This document shows, piece by piece, positions 45,701 through 58,057 of a stretch of DNA of 64,000 bases. The number at the start of each line of letters is the position of its first letter. The stretch's first letter is position 1. This DNA comes from Rutstroemia sp. NJR-2017a BVV2. Taxonomy: Eukaryota > Ascomycota > Leotiomycetes > Helotiales > Rutstroemiaceae. The translations under genes were made by a program, and so were the position numbers. The notes beneath the pieces were generated by a model, which did not search any database, had not been told where the DNA came from, and saw only the letters and a list, made by a program, of their open reading frames with translations. The stretch is from contig NJPS01000023.1 of assembly GCA_002946415.1 (NCBI GenBank), positions 1 to 64,000 on the forward strand. Direction: 5' to 3'.

Positions 45701-48700
45701 GGGACTTGATTCGATCGGCGCGATCAGGTTCACAGCTAGACTTAAAACTGCTGGATATAAGCTCTCAGCTGCAGATGTGCTACATTCTCGGACCCTTGGA
45801 GAGCTCTGTAGTCTGGTCGCCACTCCACCTTTGAGGTCGCCATGCCTTGATGATTCACAGACGCTGTTGAATGCTTTCCACAATGAATGGTACCCGAAAG
45901 TACTCGACAGCTCTATCTTGGGTGAAAAAGATACATTTGTCATTTGTCCAACGCTCCCACTCCAGGAGAACCTCCTCAGTGAAACGTTTAGAAACTACGA
46001 GTCGTATTGGAGCAATCATTTCTTCGAGCTAGACATTACTGTAAACTTAGATCGGATGAGTAGAGCTTGGTTAGAAGTAGCACGTCAAAACGAAGCATTG
46101 CGCGCCGGTTTCCTTGCGACTGCGTCTGTTGCTGATGACAAGCTTGGCGCCTCAACCTTCCTTCAAGTCATATACGAGAAGCCTCACTTGAATTGGAGTC
46201 GTCGCCCTGTGACTCTAGAGAATTTCGCTACAAAGGCAAGGGAGGCGTCACGGGAAATTGCAAGACAACAACAGGACAAGTCTTTCATAGAGCCACCATG
46301 GGCAGTTACGATTTTGGATCACGGTGATGGCAGAACAATGATGCTTTCTATCCACCACTCAATTCACGACGGTAATTCTCTGAAGATGATCAAAGGTGAT
46401 CTTCAGCGTGCGTACTGGGACGATGAAACACAACGTCTCCAGCGCCACCAACTTCGCGAGGCTGCTGCCATCTTACAATTTACAAAGACAAGCGCACAAG
46501 AAGATCTTGCCTTTTGGCAGTCCACCCTTTCTGAATTTGTCGCAGATGAAGATGACAGTCCAGACCACGCAGATAATATTAACAAGGCTAGAAAATATAA
46601 CACACGCACGGTCTCCATGGGGTTCGACACCAATTATCTACAAGAGGCAGCTCAAAAACTGCAGTGCTCGTCAGCGACATCTGTACTTCGAGCTGCTTGG
46701 GGTTGCATGGTCTCAGAGTTTCTGGAGACTGACCACAAGATTGTTATGGGTGAAGTCCTATCGGAACGTCTGCTAGATTCAAAGTTGGATGATGTGATCG
46801 GGCCTCTCGTGTCATTGGTACCAGTGCCAATTTCTACCTCAGGTACCGTCAAAGACATTCTTTTAAAACATGATTCAATCAACATGGGCGCCTTCCAACA
46901 TAGACACGCAAATCCAGGAATGCTTCGCAAATTAATCAAAAGACCAAAGCATAAATCCTTGTATCCCGCTGTATTCGTATTCCATCCACATACTCCAGAC
47001 TCTCACGATAAAAATAACCTGTGGATAGATGTTGAAGACTTCTTAGGTCTGAACGTCGAGCATGATCTTATACTGAACGTTGAGCAACAGGTTGATGGTA
47101 GTCTTGTTCTCGAGGTTTCAGTTGAAGCGAGCGTGCTGGACATATATGGCGTCGAGATATTGGCGAAACAATTGAGTGCATTGATCACTACCATGATCTC
47201 ATTTCCGAACTCGACTGTCAGCGAACTTACCAATTATTTCCCGAGAGATCTGATCTCTGTTACTGCAGCTCGGATTCTACAGGCTGATGCCGTAGTCTCC
47301 GACGACAACCCGCTTTGTTGGTTTGAGCATTGGGCTCGAGTGTCACCAGATTGGCCAGCTGTGGAAATTGCGGAATCCGTCAGTCGCGACTCAAGCATAA
47401 CTCATACCTGGACCTACTCTAAACTTGATGAAGAAGCTAGCCGCGTCGCTGCATTCATACATTCTCATGGAATCCACGGCCGTATGATTGGTATGTGTCT
47501 TGGTCGCAGTCTAGCCTCATTCGCTGTTACTCTTGGCATATTCAAATCTGGAAATGCGTATCTACCTATAGATCAAGATTTGCCAAAAGAGAGAAAAGCT
47601 TTCCTATTGAGAGATAGTGATTCAGCTATCTTCTTTACCGACGAGAGCCCAGACTTCGTGCCGGAAGGTTGCATGGCAATCAATATTGATTGCGACCAAT
47701 ATCAGCTTGCTCAATACGAAGCGCTCGAAATTGTGACGAACAAGAATGCAGTGGCATACTTGCTCTACACATCTGGCTCTACAGGTAATCCGAAGGGTGT
47801 CCTCATTAGCCGCGGTAATCTCACAGCATTCTGCGAAGCACAGTCTGAGTATATCTGCGAGTACGCCCCGGTTACTCGAGACCTAGGTGGGACTGGGAAA
47901 TACTTGGGACTGGCAAGCATAGCTTTTGATGTCCATGTAGGCGAGATGTTCCTTGCTTGGCGACATGGTTTTTCACTTGTTACAGGGAACAAATCAATGT
48001 TACTCGATGATTTACCCTTAGCCCTCCAAGAACTCAAGGTTACCCACGCAAGCTTTGTTCCATCCCTTCTTGATCAAGTTGGCTTGATACCATCAGATGT
48101 TCCATTGCTGAAATACTTGAGTGTCGGTGGTGAAAAGATCTCACAAAGAACACTCGAAACTTTCGGCGATTCTGACAGTATTAGTCTCATCAATGCTTAT
48201 GGACCTACAGAAGCGACGATTGGCTGCTGTTCCTCTTGTGTTTCTTCAAAGTCAAATTTGCGAAACATCGGTCGACCTCTTGGCGACACTGTCGCTCATG
48301 TTTTGATTCCTGGTACTCTCACTTATACAAAGCGAGGCATGGAAGGAGAACTTTGCTTGACGGGTAGTCTGGTTGGAATAGGATACCATAATCGCGATAC
48401 TGGTGCCTTTGTGGAAAATTTCAATGGGGAAAAGATGTATCGGACTGGAGACCTGGTTCGCTTGATGCCCGACAATTCAATTGAGATCTTTGGACGCTCT
48501 GATGATCAGACTAAGATCCGAGGGCAACGTCTTGAACTGGGAGAAGTTTCTGAGTGTGTGCGGGCCTTGTGTCCTACGAAATCAGATGTCGCCTCCCTGA
48601 TCACCAAACATCCTGAGCTGTCAAGAATGCAGCTGATTTCATTCGTCGCAACTTCGAAGTCAAAAACTAGGGGTGACAAGGTTGTTCTTCTTGACACTTT

Positions 48701-51700
48701 CGAAGAGATAAATCTCACAACTCGGAAAGGCTGCAGGGAGCGACTTCCAGCATACATGGTACCAGATGTTGTCATTCCAATCAGCTATCTTCCACTTGCT
48801 GCAACATCTGGAAAGGCAGACATGAAACAATTAAAATCAATATTCGCCGCCATTCCTCTCAGCAAGTTGTTGACCGTTGATAAGGGTCGCGGATCTGCAG
48901 CAGCCACTGTGTTCAGGGCAATGAACGAAGATGAAATTGCTGTCGTTGAGATACTGAAAACTGTGCTTCCCTCAGTTCCGGCTGAGATCGGGCCATCGAC
49001 CAACATATTTGAAATTGGATTGGACAGCCTGGTCGCAATTTCTCTATCAATCCGAATGCGGCAGATGGGGTACGAATGCAGTGTCGCTGAAATTTTGAGC
49101 ATCGGCAATGTGGAAGAATTAGCACTGCTACCACGCTCAACCAGCTTACCCGAGGAGGCTGCAGCTAAGAGGGAGAAAGTACAACAGCGGCTAGCTGACA
49201 TTAATAGCAGATTTCGAGATAGCGATACTAGCAGACAACTTGGACTGACTGTGGCAACAGTTAGACCTTGCTTGCCAGTACAAGAAGCTGTCGTAGCTCG
49301 GTCGTTAGATAAGAATTCTGGGACCTCATATATCAATCATATTATCCTCGAGATGACGGAAGGAATCGATCTGATCAAAATCCGTCACGCATGGGACAGT
49401 TGTGCGGTAGTGAACGAGATTTTGCGAACGTGTTTCTGCCAAGTGGGTAATGATATTCTGCAAGTTATCTTGACCGCGGACACCACGCAGTTATCCTGGA
49501 CAGCACACTCGCTCGAGGATTCCTCTATATTAACTCCACAATCCATGCAAGATGAAATATCTCACGATATAGTGCAAAAGATCCAGTCAAAGCCACCAAT
49601 TCGTCTAAACATTTTCTCTAGGCCAAAGTCCAACCCTTTGCTTTTGATCTCGATACACCATGCTCTATATGATGCAGAATCTCTGACGATTCTTATGGAA
49701 GATGTTTCTATTCGTTATCGAGGGATGGCACCACCGGAACGCCCTTCAGCAGGATCATTGGTTGATCACGTGGCATCGTTGGACGAAAATGGAGCATTCG
49801 AGTTCTGGACGAAGAGATTAGAAGGGTTTGAATGCCAAGAACAATTGGGTGAAATTGCTGAAATCCAGTCCCGAGCACAAACAGCGAAGAGAACCCTGAG
49901 GAGCAGTCTTTCCTCGCTTGAAATTTGCGCTTCCAAGTTACATGTCACTTTGCCATCCTTAGCACAAGCGGTGTTTGGCCTTGCCATGGCCAAATCTTCA
50001 TCTGTTAATGACTTCATCTTTGGCCTCGTCCTTTCGGGACGCTCCGTTTCAATACCCGATATCGACAAACTTCTGGCGCCTACAATTACGACCGTACCTC
50101 AACGAATAGATCTTAGAGGTAGCGATATGACCGTTGTTCGGCTCCTGTCATCACTGCAGAAAAACTTGGGTCAACTGCTTCAATTCCAACACACCTCACT
50201 TCGAGCCATTCATAAGTGGATTGAGGCAGACCGGCCACTCTTTAATTGCTTGTTTTCCTTCATCAAAACTGGTGATAACTCCTCAGAGAATGAGTTGTGG
50301 AAGGAAGTGCAAAGCTACATGCCACCTGACTATCCATTCGCTGTTGAATTTGAGGCTAGAAGTGGGTCTAATGATCTTGTTATTCGTGCTGGATATACGT
50401 CTGAGTTTGGATCTTCTTCTAAAGTAGAGAATCTGCTGGAAATGATGGAACTTCTCATTGACACTGTTGCCAAAGGCGATGATATTGCGATCAATAACCT
50501 TGGCATTCAAACTATCCCAGGTCAGTCTGCTAAGTCTATTGCTGCTCTCAGCGAGCAAGAAGAGCACATCGAAGAGAGAACAATCAAAGACGTTCTTCTA
50601 AGACTTGGGGACTTTTCGTCAGACTACATCTCCAGAAATAGTACTTTCTTCCGTCTTGGTATCGATTCTGTCATCGCTATTCGCTTCGCCAAAGAATTGC
50701 GAAACGCAGGATTCGAGGTATCGTCTTCAGACGTCGGCAAATTTCCAAGTATTGCAGCACTGGGTAAGGCTATCGCAGCCAGAAGAGATAAGAAAGACGA
50801 GGAAAAACATGAGACAGCAAAAGTAGCTGATGGCCTGGATCACTACAGAGATGTGATTCCGATTTTATCGGATGAGGACAAAGTTACCGAGATCTATGCA
50901 TGCACCCCACTACAAAGCGGCTTGCTCACACAAACAGTCGCCACTGGTGGAAAGCTTTATCTTCATCACCCAGCCGTGACACTCACAGAGGGTGTTGATG
51001 TTGGAAGATTGAAGGAGGCTTGGCTAGCAGTTGCGAACTGTCACGACATACTCAGAACTACATTCCACTACATTGAGGACTCTGAGACACCATGGATTGC
51101 AGCGGTACATAAATCTCCAAATGTTTACTGGGATGATGAAGAAGCTTCAGGGTGGATTGACCAAAGCATTGCAAAAATTGTTCAGAACACCAGTTTCCCC
51201 ACTCCAGAATCATTCTCCACGCCACCTCTTCGAGCCACAATCCTGAGATCTCCATTTTCGACAATATTAGTGATCTCTGTTCATCACAGTCTCTATGATG
51301 GTTGGTCGCTACCACTCATATTTGACGCGCTTGCAGCTGCATATACCAACAGTCTCAAGAAACCGGCAGTATCTTTCTTCCAGGCAGCCAAACTTATCAC
51401 CGACCAACAAGCGAAGAGTGTTGACTTCTGGCTGCAAAAACTCGAGAACTACCAAAGTATTGCCATCCCTTCATCATCTTTCAAGGATCAAGCCACGACC
51501 TCATTCGCAAAGATCACGGTCGGAATGCCAACTGCGGACATCTTGCAACTTTGCAAATCCAACAACATCAACCTTCAGTCTGCTGCTCTACTAGCCTACG
51601 GGAAAGCACTATGCTGCTTCGTTAAGCGTCGCGATATTGTCTTCGGTCATGTCGTATCTGGACGTTCGCTGCCACTTCTAGACGTTGAAAAACTTGTGGG

Positions 51701-53888
51701 ACCACTCTTCAATACCGTTCCATTTCGCGTGAAGCTAGACAATCCCTGGTTAGGAAATCAAGAATGTGTAAGCCAAGTTCAGGATACGGTTATCAATGGA
51801 CAAGAAAACCAACATGCTTCTCTGCAGACCATACAGAAATTGTGGAGACAGAAGAATGATGGCGAGGACGTTGCCTTGTTAGATGCTCTCTTCGTGTTCC
51901 AGAAAGTGGGTACGGCTGAAAACATCCGGAGCCAAGAGCTTTGGTCTCCGGTGGATATCGAAGATGGTAGAGATGCTACGGAGTATGGGTTGAATGTTGA
52001 GATTGAGCAAGGGGTAGATGAAGTCATCATCCGCGCAGCTTCTCCCGCTGGAAGAATTAACATGGAAGATCTGAATCAGATCTGCAATAACGTTGACCGA
52101 ATCTTGCGCGACCTTCTTGACTCGCCACAACGTAGTGTTACGGCATATCCAGAAGAACTACACAATTTACCACTCGAGATCGCTGTGGCCAAGAAGTCCA
52201 GCGCAGATTACCAGGACGTCGCACATTCTCCAATACTTTCAATCGTTCGCTCAGCCTTGTCCGAAGTTGCCAAAATTCCCGAAGAGTCGATTTCCTTAGA
52301 CACAAGCATTTTCTCATTGGGTATTGATTCAATCGCAGCAATTCGCGTGGCATCAATTTGTCGCCGGAACGATGTTCAGATAAGTGTTGCGGATATTCTA
52401 CAAGGTCTTTGTCTTGGTGGAATTGTCCGGGTTCTACTATCTAAAAAAGATGGCGGCACTACGAAGTCTCAAGATCAGCAGTTTGCCCTTCCTGCAGACG
52501 TAAAATTGGAACTTCTTGCTCGATTAAAGTACTCGGAGGACGATCAAGAAGAAATCTTACCTTGTATTGCCGGTCAAGAATACCATCTTGCAAGCTGGTT
52601 AAATTCTGGTCGTACATTTTATGAACCTACCTGGGCTTTCTACTCACGGGAGAAGTTAGATCCAGCTCGACTAGCTTCTGTCTGGCACGACCTTCAGATC
52701 AGGCATCCGATTCTAAGAACAGTGTTTTCTGCACCAAAATCAGACAAGGCATACCAAATCGTCCTAAAGCCTCACACTATCTCGGACTCAACATTCACTC
52801 TTATCCGGACGACAGAAAATGTGACTGAAGTTGTGAAAAATGATGTCCGTCAATCAGCCTTACGTCCTAGCACACTTTTCGCGCCTCCAATTAGCCTTCG
52901 TCTTATCCAGAATGAGAAGCAAGATGCCCTTCTTATCAGATTTCATCATTCCTTGTATGATGCTTGGAGTATGACGACTCTTATTAATGAACTATCCTTA
53001 CTTTATCTGGACAAAACTTTACCCCCGACTCCAGATTACAAGTTATTTGTTCAGCATACTCACAACTCTTTGGCGGTCTCGGACCAGAAGGCATATTGGA
53101 AATCTACACTCTCATCAGCTCAACGAACAATGATTGGCAACCAGACATCTGACCTGAGCGACCAATCACAAAATTTTGTCTGGGTCAAATCAGCCATAGA
53201 GAATTACGAACGCATTTCAGATCTGGCACGCAGGAATGGTACATCAATTGGCACGATTCTCATCCTTGCCTTTTCTCGTGCCCTTGCTCGCTTTACCAAG
53301 ACATCCTCTCCTACATTTGGGTTCTTCCAAGTTGGACGTTCATCCACATTCGAGAATGCAGAAAATGTGATGGGTCCTACTGTCAATCTCTTACCTGTAA
53401 CAGTTAACGCCGTTGCAGAAAATGGGGCCACTGATTTGCAGTTTCTTCAAAAAATACAGGAGGATATGAGTCGGCGAGTGCCGCACGAACAATCCCATCT
53501 ACGGGATGTATTATCATGGATACAGGAGGAAAAGACACCCGGACCGCTATTTAACGCGTCGCTTAATCTACTCTTCCATACCCCTACTACGTCATCCGAG
53601 GTAGATCCAGTGGAGCTCTTGAAACCGATGAATATAGGCGTCCCGACAAACTATACATCGAAGACGAAGATTGATGGGGAGACGGCAGTGGGTATTTTAG
53701 ATACTGGGTATTTGGCGAAGAGAAATATGTTTGTGGATGCAGGGCCTAGTGTTGATGGTGGGGCGATTGACTTTGGTGTCAAAGTTGACTCGGTGTTGAT
53801 GGGGGAGGATGAGGTTAGAGAGTTTGTAGGAGGGGTAGTAAGAGAGACTGAGAAGATCGTGAAAAGTCTGGAGATTCAGAGTCAGTAA
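39756..53888 (+). CDS. Ferrichrome-type siderophore non-ribosomal peptide synthetase (SidC/NPS2-like)
   Basis: Three exons, 39756-40235, 40288-42658 and 42709-53888, in phase, give 4,676 residues, the size of SidC enzymes. The order is A1-T1-C1-A2-T2-C2-A3-T3-C3-T4-C4-T5-C5, the ferrichrome synthetase plan with iterated terminal T-C pairs. A domains carry YTSGSTGKPKG (about 420), WTSGTTGLPKG and YTSGSTGNPKG, plus YGPTE/YGPAE and TGD motifs. Carrier serines, each in an (L)GxDS context, are S844, S1952, S3057, S3604 and S4158. C motifs are FHGIFDG (C1), HHSIHDG (C2), HHALYDA (C3), HHSLYDG (C4) and HHSLYDA (C5). There is no thioesterase, so the last C domain should cyclise the peptide, as in other fungal NRPSs. 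By analogy it joins three N5-acyl-N5-hydroxyornithines with three small amino acids such as Gly or Ser. The first 230 residues are non-catalytic. The exact start is the weakest point. Confidence 0.93.
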
Positions 53889-54250
53889 GCAGGGTGGTGT
53901 CTTTTTGCATTTGTTCTAGGAGTTTCGCGGAATTCTTGGTTGCGGCCCGAGAGTTATCATGATATCTTTTTTGGTATTAGTGTATTTAAATAGTTTTTGT
54001 ATTGCTTTCCGATTAATTTGTAAAAAGTTCTCTTATTTTCAAAACTAATATTAGGTTGTTCAAATTCTACTTGTGACATGAAGGTTGCTGCTAATGTTTT
54101 AATTTATTATCCTATTCCTATCTTTTCTTGGTGTTTCTACTACCACAACTATCAACCACTGTAGTTTTATATTATCAAAATCTTTCTTCCAGAGAAACTT
54201 AATAGAAATATTCTATATCCTCACCAGCCCAGTTTATTGTATCCTCGACC
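53889..54250. other. Tail-to-tail spacer at the right edge of the siderophore cluster
   Basis: AT-rich convergent space between the NRPS (+) and a repeat protein (-). It should hold both terminators; no distinct element can be pinned down. Confidence 0.4.
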
Positions 54251-55915
54251 CTAGGCTGGTCCCGCATCTCCTTCCACCCCCTCGTGCCCGTTGGCACCTC
54301 GAAGCGCCGCCAATCTCAAAGCCTCTTCGTCGGTAAGGCGGGCAGCCCTCAGATCGCCGATTTTGTGGCTGCGGGACTTGGAAATTTTGAACTTCTTGCC
54401 GCGGAGGGTTCTCAGCTCCAAATCCGTCACATAGAACTTTTGCTTTCCATCCGCAGGCGGAGGAGCGACTGACGTATGATTATTCTCCCGATATGCCGTT
54501 AATCTTTCAATGTATTCGCCGTCAAGTAGTGCGGTCCTCGTGACGCCGTCGTCTAGCTTGACGTCCTTGCGAGAAATGGCCCGGGATCTTCTGTCGCGAA
54601 TGACTCGCAGCTCCGCATCTGTCACTCGGAACTCTTTCCGGGGGGGAGCCTCGAGCTTCGGAGGATCTGGATAGTTTGGCATGCCAGACATCTTTCGAAT
54701 TTCCATTAATCTCTCAACCTCTTTGGGGTAAAGACGTGCAATTTCCACCCTGTTACCTCTGGGGCGATATGTACCACACGGGAATTTTGGGCCGCGAAGG
54801 AAGCGTAGCTCAAGCTGTGTTACTCTAATGGTAGTGTACTTGCTAGAGGGTTGAGGGTCATTTTCAGAGGAACAGGTTGTTTCTGTGACTAACTCTATAG
54901 AAGGGCTTACTGGCTGAGAACCATCTTCTGATATGGATTCTACTTGATTTGGTTCCCCGTACATTTTGTCTTGTAGATTCTGCTGAGCAAAGAACGAAGT
55001 TTGGTCTGTAGCTTCATTATCGGAGGGGACGAACTCATTCAGCTGGCTCAAGTCTCTTGATGAATCATCCATTAGTGATAAGTGTTCTCGCTGCAGTGTT
55101 TGTATAACTGGCAAAGGAAGAGGGGCAGGGGCAGGATCCGAATCGGATGTTGCGCCACGATGTAGTACCATGTTAGCAGCAATTTCGTCGAATTCTGGAA
55201 TGTAAACGTTCTCGAGGAATGACCGCAGTAGAGGTGATTGCTGAGCTTGCTGATACATGGGTAAATCGAAGGGATCGAGCCCACATTCCAAGCTCTGATC
55301 GAAAGGAGCATAATCCAGCGGCATTCCGTTTGTGCCCAAGGATGAGGAAAATGGCTCGTATGTCCCCATCGTTACATCGTCGACCGCACTCTGAAGACCA
55401 TTAAATTTAGAGTCTGAAGATGAGAAGTGAAGGTTGTTTCCCTGCATCATTGGTTCAGGGGCCGAACTCAGAGAGTACCCATAGTCTGACAAACGATAAT
55501 CTTGATCTGTAGATTCTTGAAAGTGATTGTCTGTTACTTGGAAGAGGTTCAAATCCAGATATATGGTGTCAGACAGCTCATGTGCTCCTCTTTCCGCTCC
55601 TGCTTCTGTTTCTGGCACTACTGGAGCTACCAATGTTCCTGCTTCCGGTTTGCTGTCAGTACTAGGGAATGAAGGAAGAAGATATGAACAGTCCACATTG
55701 GCCTGATCTACTGGTAAGAGAGGAATTGAGCACATACTGAGTTGTTGCTGAAGCTGATGATGGTCGTTCTGCGTACAGGCCATCCAGACGGGTAGGGGAG
55801 CAAGGAAAGCCGATGTCAGGGGAGAGCCTATGGAGAAATCTATTTCGCGATAATCAGCAGTAGTCATGAATTCATTCGTAGACAATGAATCTCTCATACA
55901 ATCACCGGAACTCAT
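54251..55915 (-). CDS. Hypothetical protein with three C-terminal repeats
   Basis: A single exon of 554 residues counted from the ATG at 55915; the frame extends 20 codons upstream without an ATG. The first two thirds are acidic, Ser/Gln/Pro-rich and probably disordered. The last third holds three copies of a motif of about 45-55 residues with the pattern [I/F]xVTxxELRxxR, then basic residues, then a helix of the type A-R-L-x(4)-E-x(2)-R-L-x(3)-R. The copies start with IRVTQLELRFLRG, FRVTDAELRVIRD and FYVTDLELRTLRG. I do not recognise the family. The mix of an acidic disordered part and basic helical repeats could suit a nuclear or DNA-binding role, but that is inference. It converges with the NRPS, and no ATCWGATAA element is seen in its promoter, so cluster membership is doubtful. 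Confidence 0.7.
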   Translation of the reverse strand: MSSGDCMRDSLSTNEFMTTADYREIDFSIGSPLTSAFLAPLPVWMACTQNDHHQLQQQLSMCSIPLLPVDQANVDCSYLLPSFPSTDSKPEAGTLVAPVVPETEAGAERGAHELSDTIYLDLNLFQVTDNHFQESTDQDYRLSDYGYSLSSAPEPMMQGNNLHFSSSDSKFNGLQSAVDDVTMGTYEPFSSSLGTNGMPLDYAPFDQSLECGLDPFDLPMYQQAQQSPLLRSFLENVYIPEFDEIAANMVLHRGATSDSDPAPAPLPLPVIQTLQREHLSLMDDSSRDLSQLNEFVPSDNEATDQTSFFAQQNLQDKMYGEPNQVESISEDGSQPVSPSIELVTETTCSSENDPQPSSKYTTIRVTQLELRFLRGPKFPCGTYRPRGNRVEIARLYPKEVERLMEIRKMSGMPNYPDPPKLEAPPRKEFRVTDAELRVIRDRRSRAISRKDVKLDDGVTRTALLDGEYIERLTAYRENNHTSVAPPPADGKQKFYVTDLELRTLRGKKFKISKSRSHKIGDLRAARLTDEEALRLAALRGANGHEGVEGDAGPA

Positions 55916-56426
55916 CGTGATTTCGTGCTTTGAGGAAAACAATCGATGACGGATAATGGACAGCCGTTCAATCAAAAGCCGAAGGAAAGTGGGGATATCC
56001 TATCGATGCTACAAAGTATGATATAATTTTCTGAAGCATCATGTTTACAAACTGTTCATTGTTCTTTGATACTCACTTGACGCATGAAAGAAGAGGGCGC
56101 CTCGTTCTGGCGATATTTGAAAGGGCTTTGTTGTGATTGGTAGGAATCAATCTAACAACTGTTTGAACTTGCCCATTGATGAACGAATTCTATCGTACTA
56201 TCGTACAGCTCCTTTGTTCTGATAAGAAATTAGAAAACTATTGTATAGTTATTCATGTAGTCATTTATATTATTGCCAGCCGTGACACTGTTAGCATACC
56301 ATATCAGGGGGGTGCACCAGAGCTCGCTTGAGGTAAATCTGCCACTGGAGGCCCAAGCTCCCCTGAACATGACAACAACAACCTCCTTGCATTCCGAGCC
56401 TGCTGACAACGAATCTGATCAGCTTC
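55916..56426. other. Divergent promoter between repeat protein and Zn2Cys6 regulator
   Basis: About 0.5 kb. It contains TTCTGATAAG near 56217, one base off the ATCWGATAA element. No gene is supported, though an upstream start for the regulator cannot be excluded. Confidence 0.4.
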
Positions 56427-58057
56427 ATGGACAGCATCTACAACGATTCGTATCGAGATTTCTCGAGTCGATACTTGGTATTAAGAGACTCGTCTGAATT
56501 ATCAACTGCAATCAATCTAGAGTTGAATTATCGCGAGGGTCGGTGTGCTGCTGCCTTGGACACGTGGACCCCAGATGGTTCTGAACCCCAAAATGACCCT
56601 GCTTGCCAGGATGGAGCAACGAGTACTGAATATGAAAGTGTCCGAGGTTGCAATCTATTGAATATGTCTGTTTTGGATAAATTTTTCGCTCATGGAAGTA
56701 TTTTAAAGGTGGCCAAACCTCTGGAGCCCCGCACTACTCGACCTCGGGTTGGTCACAAAAAGTCCAGAAGAGGTTGTCACAACTGCAAGAGAAGGAAGAT
56801 TAAGGTAAGTTTTAGGCCAATCTGTACTTGGTTGTGATAGAAATTGACAATCCTAGTGCCAGGAAACCTATCCTTCTTGTCAAAACTGTATGTGCAATCA
56901 ACTACCATGCAGTTACCCCACCCTTCAACAGCCCAAAAATCATGCGAAACTGCAATTTGCAGGTGCAATACCTTACGGGAACCTGCAGTCAACCCCCACT
57001 ACGTTCTCTTTAGACGATATGCTGCTCTTTCATCATTTTCTGCTTCACGCCCATCCGCATCTGCCGGTCGGGAGTTCTGCAACATGGATTCGCGATGTTC
57101 CGTTGCTTGCGCATCATGTTTGTCATTCTTTGCAGCTTTACTCTATTTATGAGATAGATGCCACTACTAATAGTTGTAATATGATAGAACCCTCACTTAA
57201 TGCATGCCATGCTTGCTCTCTCCGCGTCACACCTACGTGGAAACAGCCTCTCACCCAGCCCTAACACTCAGCTTTACAGTTCCTCTCTACGTCACCGTAT
57301 CCAGGCTATTAGAGGACTGTCAGAGGTTCTCCAATCCACAGGCACTTTCTCACTATCACACAGAGAGTCAATTCAAGCCACATCATATGTTCTTCTTTTC
57401 CAATCATGCTATCTGCCCGACCTATCAGGATTCTTCGAATTTCTACACTTCTCCCGTGGCTTCGAGATTTTGCGTAGATCTTACTCTTCCCACAGTCACA
57501 CTGCAAATTTATGCTTTGGTGATAATGGTGATCACTGGACGCTGATGAAGTCGCGACTAGTAGATTTACCTAAAGTACCAAGGGAATTTGTGACTGGTGC
57601 TGAGACGTCCTTGCGGATATTGAAGGAAATATGTGGCACCTGTTCGGTCAATCTCAAGCTCCTTGAGATGCTTGTTGATGTTACGGCAGCTCTGAAGAAC
57701 TCCTCACTACTGGGTAAGATATTCGACATCTTTATCTGCACTTCGCACTCCAATACTCACTCATTGGCAGCCTACTTCAGGTTCGTCGAAATCTATCTTG
57801 CGATAAGTAAAATGAGCAACCGCACATTCGCGATATTCTTGGATGATAGAAACAAGGTTGCAAGGATATTGATGGCTCATTTTCTTGCAATACAGATTTT
57901 GATGAAGCCTATTTTGGATCGTGAAACGGTATGGGATGGCTCAGGGGTGAGCATTTTCAGGGCAAATGAACGATGGATCGAGGCCATTGTGCGAGATGTA
58001 GGCGATAGATTTGGGTCTTTGTTGGATTGGCCGAGAACAACTGTAAAATGGTGCTGA
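56427..58057 (+). CDS. Zn2Cys6 fungal transcription factor
   Basis: Three exons, 56427-56804, 56857-57117 and 57188-58057, in phase, give 502 residues. The binuclear zinc cluster is at about residues 115-145: RRGCHNCKRRKIK is split from CQETYPSCQNCMCNQLPC by the first intron, and all six Cys ligands plus the usual PSC turn are present. The cluster sits unusually far from the N-terminus, after a 110-residue leader. Downstream, the line NPHLMHAMLALSASHL at about 214-229 is the classic start of the ligand/activation region in UPC2-like regulators, and WIEAIVRDVGDRF...LLDWP closes it. It is a nuclear DNA-binding regulator. Lying 2.5 kb from the NRPS, it could regulate the cluster, but nothing in the sequence shows that. 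Intron 2 (donor GTTTGT) is the less certain junction. Confidence 0.83.

Noticed and set aside
52933..52941. Exact TTATCAGAT (ATCTGATAA) inside the NRPS
   Set aside because: It lies in coding sequence of the last C domain, so a regulatory role is unlikely. It is the one exact match I saw outside the cluster intergenic regions.
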